From the NCBI RefSeq assembly GCF_001874645.1, contig NZ_CP017886.1, positions 2,294,001 to 2,358,000 of the forward strand: a stretch of DNA of 64,000 nucleotides, in the 5' to 3' direction. The position numbers and the translations under genes are program-made. Shown piece after piece: positions 1 through 6,471 of the stretch; position 1 is the stretch's first letter, and each line of letters opens with the position of its first letter. The notes beneath the pieces are model-generated. The model was not told the DNA's origin and did not search any database. It saw only the letters and a program-made list of their open reading frames with translations. This DNA is from Pseudomonas frederiksbergensis. GTDB lineage: Bacteria; Pseudomonadota; Gammaproteobacteria; Pseudomonadales; Pseudomonadaceae.

Positions 1-56
1 TGTTCAGCTATCGCAAAACCTGAAGGGTGGTTCGTGGTACTGCAACAACCGCAGGG

Positions 57-1082
57 TCAGGCGTTCAGCGCGTCTGGCCCTGCTTCATACTGCGTATGGT
101 GGGCCGCTAGCGCCCACGCGATCCGCGCCAGCTTGTTAGCCAAGGCACAGGCCACCACGTTCGAGTGGCGTCGCGTCAGCATTGAGCGTACCCAGTCGGC
201 CAAACGGCCGCGCTGGTAGTCCAGCCTTTGCATGTAGACCCGAGCACACTGCACCAGCAATTGCCGTAGGTGCTTGTCACCGCGCTTGCTGATGCCGAGC
301 AAATTCGCCTTGCCACCGGTGCTGTATTGTCTGGGCACCAGACCCACAGACGCGGCGAAGTCGCGACTGCACTTGTACTGTTGGCCGTCGCCCATTTCGA
401 CAGCCAACAGGCTGGCGGTGATCGGGCCGACACACGGCATGCTCAGCAGGCGACTGCCCAGATCATCGGCGGCCAGTTGGCTTGCCAGCTCTTTATCCAG
501 TTCCTTGATCTGCTCATCCAGGCAAACGAAGTGATCGTGCAGTTGTTGCAACAGCCCGGTGAGCCGAACCGGCAACTCATGCTCGGCCAAGATACTCGCC
601 AAACGTTTCATGATCGCCAGACCTTTGGGCAGGCTGATACCAAACTCCAACAGGAAACCGTGCATCTGATTGGCGGCTTTGGTGCGGTCGTGCACCAGCG
701 ATTCGCGCAGGCGGTGCAGAACGGAAAGAGTCTGCTGGGCCTCGGTTTTAGGCGAGACGAAGCGCATCGACGGACGTGAAGCGGCTTCGCAAATGGCCTC
801 GGCATCCACGAAGTCGTTTTTGTTGCCCTTGACGAAGGGCCGGACGAACTGCGGAGAAATCAGTTTGGCCTGATGCCCCATGGCGATCAGCTGACGAGCG
901 ACAAAATGCGCGCCGGCACACGCCTCCATCACCACGGTACAGGCCGGTAGGTTGCCGAAGAACTGCATCATCTGTGGGCGCGAGAGCTTCTTGCGAAACA
1001 CCTCTCGCCCGGATTTGTCCTGGCCGTGCAGATGGAAACTGTGTTTACCGAGATCGATTCCGATCAGCGCTGACTCGCTCAT
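57..1082 (-). mobile_element. IS110-family transposase (DEDD recombinase), 341 aa
   Basis: This is the recombinase of an IS110-family insertion sequence. The N-terminal RuvC-like domain shows the DEDD set: Asp10 in GIDLGKHS, Glu53 in VMEACAGAH, and Asp90 and Asp93 in KNDFVDAEAI. The C-terminal Transposase_20 part has CVGPITASLLAVEMGD (about residues 216-231) and YSTGGK with Ser253, the family's second catalytic residue, followed by GISKRGDKHLRQ. I chose the ATG at 1082 (MSESALIGID); the frame stays open to 1154, but that extension runs through a hairpin and looks non-coding. The gene looks intact. Only about 115 bases separate its start from the azurin stop, so the long non-coding end must lie downstream, toward or beyond coordinate 1. 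That layout fits the IS1111 subgroup. Family call is confident; the subgroup is inferred. Confidence 0.93.
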
Positions 1083-1104
1083 GATGATGGCCTCCGAAAA
1101 CAAA

Positions 1105-1137
1105 ACACCCTGCGAAAGCGTAGCCCTCGCAGGGTGT
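1105..1137. repeat. Perfect 11-bp inverted repeat at the 5' side of the IS110 gene
   Basis: ACACCCTGCGA (1105-1115) and TCGCAGGGTGT (1127-1137) form a perfect 11-bp stem with an 11-base loop, 23 bases upstream of the chosen transposase start. The core ACCCTGC also occurs inverted as GCAGGGT at 51-57, on the other side of the gene. It may be a subterminal inverted repeat or a folded leader of the element. The exact IS ends could not be fixed. Confidence 0.6.
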
Positions 1138-1155
1138 GGGGGTGACCATCTCATT

Positions 1156-1183
1156 AAAGCGTCCCGAGTGGACGCTTTTTTTA
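1156..1183. terminator. Bidirectional terminator-like hairpin next to azurin
   Basis: AAAGCGTCC (1156-1164) pairs with GGACGCTTT (1170-1178) over a 5-base loop, followed by five more T on the plus strand. It lies 15 bases beyond the azurin stop. The longer T run is on the plus strand, so it would also stop transcription leaving the insertion sequence. It probably marks the boundary between host DNA and the element. Confidence 0.65.
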
Positions 1184-1197
1184 TGAGTCAAATTCGA

Positions 1198-1644
1198 TTA
1201 CTTCAGGACAACAGCGCCTTTCATTATCGAGTTGTGGCCCGGGAACGAGCAGAAGAACTGATAGCTTTCGCCAGCGGTCAGCTTCGACACGTCGAAGGTC
1301 ACCGAGTCTTTCTCGCCGGCACCGATGATTTTGGTGTGGGCGATAATGCGAGTGTCAGCTTCTTTCAAGTAATTCTTGTCGATGCCGGCGGCCATGCCGT
1401 CGGTGGCGATACCCGCCATGTCTGCGGTTTTGCTCAGCACCCAGTTATGGCCCATGACATTCTTCGGCAAGCTGCCGGAGTGGGTCAGGTTGACAGTGAA
1501 GGTTTTGCAACTCTTGTCGATGGTGATCTCCTTTGTGTTGAAGGACATCTGATCGGTGGAGTCGACATCGACCTTGCACTCTGCAGCCATCAATTGGCTG
1601 CTGGCCAGTGTCAGCAGGGATACCGCAACGAGTTTGGCAAACAT
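1198..1644 (-). CDS. azu: Azurin, periplasmic type-1 blue copper protein
   Basis: Azurin shuttles electrons in the periplasm between cytochromes and terminal reductases. The 148-aa precursor starts [11 protein letters not shown] and has a 20-aa signal peptide ending LMA before AECKVDVDS. The mature protein has 128 residues, as in Pseudomonas aeruginosa. Copper ligands are visible: Gly45-His46 in KNVMGHNW, and the C-terminal loop [12 protein letters not shown] carrying Cys, His and Met. The Cys3-Cys26 disulfide pair is kept. The ATG at 1644 is chosen because TTGGAGATT sits just before it and the signal peptide starts there; the frame extends to 1671 without merit. The gene stands alone between an insertion sequence and a LOG-family gene. 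Confidence 0.97.
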   Translation of the reverse strand: MFAKLVAVSLLTLASSQLMAAECKVDVDSTDQMSFNTKEITIDKSCKTFTVNLTHSGSLPKNVMGHNWVLSKTADMAGIATDGMAAGIDKNYLKEADTRIIAHTKIIGAGEKDSVTFDVSKLTAGESYQFFCSFPGHNSIMKGAVVLK

Positions 1645-1758
1645 GGTGAATCTCCAAGGCAGGGTTAACAAAATCCGTAGGGCCTAAAGACTGCCTGAAA
1701 TTTCTGGAAGTGCCTATGACTTGAATCAAGAATTGTATACAACTTTCAGGCTATGACA

Positions 1759-1772
1759 TTGATCGAAACAAT
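1759..1772 (-). promoter_or_regulatory. Possible imperfect ANR/FNR-type half-site upstream of azurin
   Basis: TTGATCGAAACAAT resembles the ANR/FNR box TTGAT-N4-ATCAA in one half only. It lies about 115 bases upstream of the azurin start. Azurin is known to be ANR-controlled in P. aeruginosa, which is why it is listed, but the match is weak. A second short palindrome, CTTGAATCAAG, lies nearer the gene (about 1720-1730). Confidence 0.2.
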
Positions 1773-1836
1773 TAACCGGCCAAACCTCTGGCGCGCACCT
1801 ATGATCGGCGTGTCATCTCATCCTGGAGCGCCGGTC

Positions 1837-1926
1837 ATGTCCTTCAATAGCCTGTTGTGCAGTTTGCTCGCCGCCTATGCCTGTGGCGCCAGCGGCACTT
1901 ATGAAGAAGCACGCACCGAGGATTAA
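1837..1926 (+). CDS. Possible 29-aa small protein upstream of the LOG gene
   Basis: An ATG at 1837 opens a 29-codon frame beginning MSFNSLLCSLLAAYACGAS and ending in an acidic tail (EEARTED) before TAA. TGGAG lies 9 bases before the ATG, a usable ribosome binding site. The N-terminal half is hydrophobic with two cysteines, so a membrane micropeptide or leader is conceivable. It fills most of the 342-base space between azurin and the LOG gene. I do not recognise it. Only conservation or expression data would separate it from chance. Confidence 0.35.
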   Translation: MSFNSLLCSLLAAYACGASGTYEEARTED

Positions 1927-1986
1927 CCCTTGGAGCGTCCTCTGTCAGCCATTATTCTGGAGTCATCACTGACCATGGGGTAAGGC

Positions 1987-2574
1987 ATGTCTTTAGCGTC
2001 TGTTTGTGTATTTTGCGGCGCCAGCACCGGCACTGACCCGGCGTATCGGCAAGCGGCGATCGCCCTCGGCCAGGCGCTGGCCCGGCGCAAGCTGACGCTG
2101 GTGTACGGCGGCGGTGCTGTCGGCTTGATGGGCATTGTTGCCGATGCTGCACTGGCGGCGGGCGGCGAAGTGATCGGGATCATTCCCGAGAGCCTGAAGA
2201 ACTCGGAAATCGGCCACAACGGCCTGACGCGCCTGGAAGTGGTCGACGGCATGCACGCACGCAAGGCACGCATGGCCGAGCTGAGCGACGCGTTCATCGC
2301 GCTACCGGGCGGCCTCGGCACGTTTGAAGAGCTGTTCGAAGTCTGGACCTGGGGCCAGCTCGGTTACCACGGCAAACCGCTGGGGTTGCTGGAAGTGAAC
2401 GGTTTCTACAGCAAACTCACGGCATTTCTTGATCATGTCGTCGGCGAAGGCTTCGTTCGCGAGCATCACCGTGACATGCTGCAAATGAGCGAATCGCCGC
2501 AGGATCTGCTGGATGCGCTGGATGCCTGGCAACCGGTGGTAGCCCCAAAATGGGTCGGGCAAAAACCCGGCTAA
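1987..2574 (+). CDS. LOG-family nucleoside monophosphate phosphoribohydrolase (TIGR00730)
   Basis: This 195-aa protein belongs to the Lonely Guy family, cytosolic enzymes that remove ribose 5-phosphate from nucleoside monophosphates. Plant members activate cytokinins; many bacterial members act on AMP or have uncertain substrates. The Rossmann-like fold shows GGGAVGLMG (41-49), the conserved ARKARM (91-96), and the diagnostic PGGLGTFEE (107-115) with its catalytic Glu. The ATG at 1987 follows GGGGTAAGGC. The length matches the family. Some are annotated as lysine decarboxylases, which is a misnomer. The family is certain and the physiological substrate is not. Confidence 0.93.
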   Translation: MSLASVCVFCGASTGTDPAYRQAAIALGQALARRKLTLVYGGGAVGLMGIVADAALAAGGEVIGIIPESLKNSEIGHNGLTRLEVVDGMHARKARMAELSDAFIALPGGLGTFEELFEVWTWGQLGYHGKPLGLLEVNGFYSKLTAFLDHVVGEGFVREHHRDMLQMSESPQDLLDALDAWQPVVAPKWVGQKPG

Positions 2575-2642
2575 CCCTTGTCCCCGGTTTAAAGGCAGAA
2601 TACGCGCCGCTCAACCTCACCTTCGACCCCAGAGGATCGCCC

Positions 2643-2834
2643 ATGGCTAAACCTAATTACTCCTTCGCCAAACGTCAGAGAGACTTGGCCAAAGAGCAGA
2701 AGAAAGAGGAAAAGTTGCAACGCAAGAAAGCTGCCGCCGATGAAGAAACCGGCGCACTGACCCCGGATGCAGAAGGTGAAGTGGTTGCTGATGACGCTGT
2801 TGAAGCACCGAAAGATCAGGCGCCTGACGCCTGA
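2643..2834 (+). CDS. Small highly charged protein, 63 aa, unknown function
   Basis: The first half of this protein is strongly basic and helical (FAKRQRDLAKEQKKEEKLQR, about residues 8-27). The second half is acidic (EETGALTPDAEGEVVADDAV). AGAGGA precedes the ATG at 2643, and the frame ends just before two strong hairpins, so it reads as a real gene. There is no signal peptide or membrane segment, and it is predicted largely disordered or coiled. It follows the LOG gene by 68 bases and could be co-transcribed. I know of similar conserved hypothetical proteins in Pseudomonas but no function. Confidence 0.8.
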   Translation: MAKPNYSFAKRQRDLAKEQKKEEKLQRKKAAADEETGALTPDAEGEVVADDAVEAPKDQAPDA

Positions 2835-2842
2835 GACCCACA

Positions 2843-2866
2843 GGGTTTGATGTTCTGATCAAACCC
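2843..2866 (+). terminator. Hairpin just after the small charged protein
   Basis: GGGTTTGAT and ATCAAACCC form a perfect 9-bp stem around a 6-base loop, 9 bases beyond the stop codon. No T run follows, so it may act as an mRNA 3'-end stabiliser rather than as a terminator. Confidence 0.45.
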
Positions 2867-2882
2867 ACCGGATCTGTGTCCA

Positions 2883-2907
2883 GGGTCGGCAGTGATGCTG
2901 CCGACCC
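2883..2907 (+). terminator. Second GC-rich hairpin
   Basis: GGGTCGGCA (2883-2891) pairs with TGCCGACCC (2899-2907) across a 7-base loop. Together with the preceding hairpin it probably ends the LOG/small-protein transcript. It lacks a T run. Confidence 0.45.
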
Positions 2908-2929
2908 TCGCAGGCCTAAGCATCCCCTC

Positions 2930-3002
2930 AAGATCGCAGCCTTCGGCAGCTCCTATGCCGGGCAGCATTCTGCTGTAGGAGCTGCCGCAGGCTGCGATCT
3001 TT
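2930..3002. repeat. REPIN doublet 1 (outer GATC arms)
   Basis: Two inverted REP arms face each other: GATCGCAGCCTTCGGCAGCT on the left, and GTAGGAGCTGCCGCAGG followed by CTGCGATC on the right. The outer edges carry GATC and the CTCCTA/TAGGAG ends face inward. The right arm touches the stop codon of the transglutaminase gene. Confidence 0.9.
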
Positions 3003-3897
3003 AATGTTCATCCCGTGGCATGACGGTCACCCGCACTTCCGGGTCATGGCTGCCGCCGCCCAGTATCACTCCACGCAATGGCGAGACATCGGAAAAATCC
3101 CGGCCCCAGGCCAGGGTGATGTGCTCCAGCGCCGGCTGCACATTGTTGGTCGGATCGAAATCAACCCAACCCAGCACCGGACAGAATACCGAGACCCAGG
3201 CGTGGGACGCGTCAGCGCCGATCAACCGTGGCTGGCCCGGTGGAGGCTGAGTCAGCAGGTAGCCGCTGACGTAACGCGCCGCCAATCCGCGGGAGCGCAA
3301 GCAGGCGAGCATCAAGTGCGCAAAGTCCTGACAGACCCCACGCCGACGCTCCAGCACTTCCACCAGCGGCGTTGCGACCTGCGTCGCCTCGGCGTCGAAG
3401 GTGAATTCGCTGAAGATCTTCTCCATCAACGCCTGAACGCCCAACATCAATGGACGGCCCGGCGCAAAACAGCTTTCGGAGAACTCGACGAAGCGGCTCT
3501 TCAAGTGCACATACGGCGACTCAAACCGATAGCGACACGCTTCCAGTAGCTGCGGAGCAATCGGCTGACCGCTATAGGTCAATGCGCTGCGGGTCATGTC
3601 CCAGGCTGGTGATTGATTGAAATCGCGCAGTGGCCGGGCCAGTACTTCGACCGTCAGCCGGGCATTGACCAGCAGTTCGTCGTGAGGCCGTTCGAAGGCC
3701 AGGCGGGTCAGCGGATTGCCGAACACATCCAGCTCATCGCGGCGCGAGGTCGGCTCCGGGCTGATCTGCAAGTGCTGCTCGGTGCAGCGCTGCCAGGCGC
3801 AGGGCCGGGGCCACAAATGGGCGAGTTGCTGGGCCAGGGACACCGGGCTGTCGTAGTGATAATGGGTGTCGTGGAGAATCTGGTAATGGGCGCTCAT
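3001..3897 (-). CDS. Transglutaminase-like cysteine peptidase-fold protein, 298 aa
   Basis: This is a cytoplasmic member of the bacterial transglutaminase-like family (COG1305). It has the N-terminal transglutaminase-associated region (HYQILHDTHYHYDSPV) and a core with the catalytic triad: Cys189 in RRGVCQDFAHL, His232 in DASHAWVSV, and Asp248 in GWVDFDPTNN. There is no signal peptide. Its start overlaps the stop of the ATP-grasp/alpha-E gene by one base, so the two are translationally coupled. In such clusters these proteins are predicted to cleave or transfer amide bonds made by the neighbouring ligase (Iyer and colleagues, amidoligase survey). No substrate is known. The stop codon sits at the edge of a REPIN arm. 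Confidence 0.9.
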   Translation of the reverse strand: MSAHYQILHDTHYHYDSPVSLAQQLAHLWPRPCAWQRCTEQHLQISPEPTSRRDELDVFGNPLTRLAFERPHDELLVNARLTVEVLARPLRDFNQSPAWDMTRSALTYSGQPIAPQLLEACRYRFESPYVHLKSRFVEFSESCFAPGRPLMLGVQALMEKIFSEFTFDAEATQVATPLVEVLERRRGVCQDFAHLMLACLRSRGLAARYVSGYLLTQPPPGQPRLIGADASHAWVSVFCPVLGWVDFDPTNNVQPALEHITLAWGRDFSDVSPLRGVILGGGSHDPEVRVTVMPRDEH

Positions 3898-6383
3898 CAG
3901 ACGGACACCGTGCGCTGGCTGACATCATCGACATGGGCGAAGTGCCGCAACGCCAGGCGATCAGAGACTTGGTTGCTGACATCGGCGATTTCTTGCAACA
4001 GATCCGCCAGACCATCGAGGGCTGCGCGAACGCTGGTTTCGCCGAACAACGCGTTCTCCAGACAACCGAGATCGAATCGCGCCAGACGCTCTACCAACGA
4101 AGGCAACGCCTGCTCGCGCGGCACACCAAAGTCGTCGTTCAAGCGTTTAAGTGTCCGGGTCACCAGTTTCAGCTGAAACAGCACCGCGTGAGGGTTCTGC
4201 TCATCGAGCAGCAACACGTCGAGCACCGGAATCAATTGCGCCACCGCCAGATAGCGGGAACGGTAAGTGATGCTGCTGTTGCCCAGCTCCAGCAGCCATT
4301 CCAGCCCGGCTTGATCAAACGCTCCAGCGCCGCGCAGGAACGCCGCCAGGCTGCTGCTGAGAAACTGCAAACGCTCGATCCGCCGACCGATCATCAAAAA
4401 GCGCCAGCCTTCGTCGCGGGTCATGTCGTCCAGCGCAAATCCCGACAGCGCCGCCAGTGACATCACCAAGCGGTTGAGGAAATCCAGCAACTCGCCAAAA
4501 TCCGGCTCTTCGGTTTCCAGCTCCGCGGCGTCGCGCTGCAATTCCACCAACGCCTGCCAGTTCTCTCGTGAGAGCTTGCCGCGCACCTGGGACGCCGCCC
4601 ACTGCAAGCGCTGCAGGTTGGAACGCAGGCTGAACGACCAGTCATCACCGCGCAATGCCGTCAGCAAACGCTCGGGCAAATTACCTTCGTCGGGCAGCAG
4701 CATCAGGCTTTCACCCAGATCGACCGCGGCCTGCAAGGCTTGTGGATCGTCGCCGTCGACGTAGCGTGTGAGCATGATCCGCAGCAGCCTCGCGCTGTCG
4801 TCGCAGCGCTCGCAATAACGGCCGAACCAGAACAGATTCTCGACCACCCGCGACGGCAGGTAGGGATCGCGCCGTACCAGATCATGCACGCCGATAGTCC
4901 GATGGGTTTTCCATTGCTCGCCCATTGGCGCTCGCTCACCCAAGACCCAGGTGTCCTTGCTCGCACCGCCGCGCTGCATCGACACCACTTCGGCGTCAGC
5001 TTCCGCCGCAACCCGGGTCAAACCGCCGGGCAACACCCGATAGCCGTCTTTACTGGCCACCGCGTAAACGCGCATGCCGATCGCCCGGGGCTGCAACTGA
5101 CCGTCTTCGGCTTGCCAGATCGGCGCCTGCGACAGCTGCGCCAGTTCTTGCGCGACATAGGCATAAGGCCGTGCCTGCATGCGCTCGGCGAGGCTTTTGC
5201 GCTGTTTTTCACTCAAGTCACGGCCGAATACCGGGGCAAAGCTTTGTGAAGGGAATGCCGGTTTGATCACCAGTTCAGGCATTTTTTCCAGCGCCTGCGC
5301 CAACACTGGCGGTTCACCGCACCACCAGGTGGCAATGGACGGCAGGATCAGTTCTTCACCGAACAGGTATTGATTGATCTTCGGCAGGAAGCCCAACAGC
5401 CCCGGCGATTCCAGTACGCCGCTGCCCAAGGCATTGGCCACCAGCACCCGCCCCTGTCGCACCGCTTCAAGCAGGCCCGGCACGCCAAGCGCCGAGTCGG
5501 TGCGCAACTCCAGCGGATCGCAGAAATCATCGTCGAGCCGACGCATGATCGCGTGGACCCGACGCAAACCGCTGAGGGTTTTCAGGTAAACCGTGGCATC
5601 GCGCACGGTCAGGTCGCCGCCTTCAACCAGTGGATAACCCAGTTGGCGAGCCAGATACAGGTGCTCGAAATAGCTCTCGTTGAACCGCCCTGGCGTCAGT
5701 AACACCACCAACGGCACTTCATCGGCGCTCGGTGCTTGGCGCGCGAGGGTTTCCTGCAAGGTGCGGAAGAACCCGGCCAGGTGCTGCACCTGCAAATCTC
5801 GGTACAACTCCGGAAAGGCCCGCGACACGATGGTGCGGTTTTCCAACGCATAACCGGCACCCGAAGGCGCTTGAGTTCGATCCGCCGTCACCCACCAGCG
5901 CCCATCGGGCGTGCGAGCCAGGTCCACCGCATACAGATGCAAAAAGGCCCCGTCCGGCGGTTGAATGCCCTGACAAGGCCAGAGGAAGTTGTTGTGACCG
6001 AACACCAGTTCTGCCGGCAGCAAGCCTTCGGCAATCAAACGCTGCGGGCCATACAAATCCGCCAGCACCGCATTGAGCAAACGCGCGCGCTGGGCGATCC
6101 CTGCGGACAACTGCTGCCACTCATCGGCCGCCATTACATGGGGCAACAGGTCCAGTTCCCATGGACGATCTGCGCCTTTGGCGTCGGCGTAAACGTTGTA
6201 GGTGACACCGTTTTCCTGAATCTGCCGTGCCAGCAAGGCTTGCCGCTGCACCAGTTGCGTCGGCGTGCTGCGTTGCAACTGATCGAACAGCCGTCGCCAG
6301 TGCGGGCGCACGGCCCCATTGTCGTCGAGCAGTTCATGATAGGTGCCCGCCGTGAGCGGGTAACGGTCAAGCAGGTCAGGCAT
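3897..6383 (-). CDS. Circularly permuted ATP-grasp fused to alpha-E domain, 828 aa
   Basis: The N-terminal about 480 residues are a circularly permuted ATP-grasp type 2 domain (COG2308). Typical segments are NGVTYNVYADAKGADRPWEL, FGHNNFLWPCQGI, PGRFNESYFEHLYLARQLGY, LPSIATWWCGE and VIKPAFPSQSF. The C-terminal about 310 residues are the helical alpha-E domain (COG2307), starting near SRVVENLFWFGRYCERCDD, with SSITYRSRYL and VLFQLKLV. These are separate proteins in many bacteria, so this is a natural fusion. ATP-grasp ligases join a carboxylate to an amine, and the cluster suggests peptide or amide synthesis. The ATG at 6383 (MPDLLDRYPL) is preferred over a TTG at 6404. It lies between two transglutaminase genes and overlaps the downstream one by one base. 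Confidence 0.9.
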   Translation of the reverse strand: MPDLLDRYPLTAGTYHELLDDNGAVRPHWRRLFDQLQRSTPTQLVQRQALLARQIQENGVTYNVYADAKGADRPWELDLLPHVMAADEWQQLSAGIAQRARLLNAVLADLYGPQRLIAEGLLPAELVFGHNNFLWPCQGIQPPDGAFLHLYAVDLARTPDGRWWVTADRTQAPSGAGYALENRTIVSRAFPELYRDLQVQHLAGFFRTLQETLARQAPSADEVPLVVLLTPGRFNESYFEHLYLARQLGYPLVEGGDLTVRDATVYLKTLSGLRRVHAIMRRLDDDFCDPLELRTDSALGVPGLLEAVRQGRVLVANALGSGVLESPGLLGFLPKINQYLFGEELILPSIATWWCGEPPVLAQALEKMPELVIKPAFPSQSFAPVFGRDLSEKQRKSLAERMQARPYAYVAQELAQLSQAPIWQAEDGQLQPRAIGMRVYAVASKDGYRVLPGGLTRVAAEADAEVVSMQRGGASKDTWVLGERAPMGEQWKTHRTIGVHDLVRRDPYLPSRVVENLFWFGRYCERCDDSARLLRIMLTRYVDGDDPQALQAAVDLGESLMLLPDEGNLPERLLTALRGDDWSFSLRSNLQRLQWAASQVRGKLSRENWQALVELQRDAAELETEEPDFGELLDFLNRLVMSLAALSGFALDDMTRDEGWRFLMIGRRIERLQFLSSSLAAFLRGAGAFDQAGLEWLLELGNSSITYRSRYLAVAQLIPVLDVLLLDEQNPHAVLFQLKLVTRTLKRLNDDFGVPREQALPSLVERLARFDLGCLENALFGETSVRAALDGLADLLQEIADVSNQVSDRLALRHFAHVDDVSQRTVSV

Positions 6384-6431
6384 GGAAAGCTCGGCAGCCA
6401 GCAATGAAAAGTCAGATTAACGCAGACCTCT

Positions 6432-6462
6432 GACGCCCGGATATGCGAAAAAACCGGGCGTC
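6432..6462 (-). other. Hairpin inside the ATP-grasp/transglutaminase operon
   Basis: GACGCCCGG (6432-6440) and CCGGGCGTC (6454-6462) make a perfect 9-bp stem with a 13-base loop, between the DUF2126 stop and the ATP-grasp gene. It could be a weak attenuator or an RNA-processing site setting different levels of the two proteins. No clear T run follows on the minus strand. Confidence 0.5.
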
Positions 6463-6471
6463 GTGTCTGAT

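Noticed and set aside
1083..1154. Longer IS110 transposase start at 1154
   Set aside because: The extra 24 residues translate the hairpin region and do not look like the family's N-terminus, which begins at MSESALIGID.
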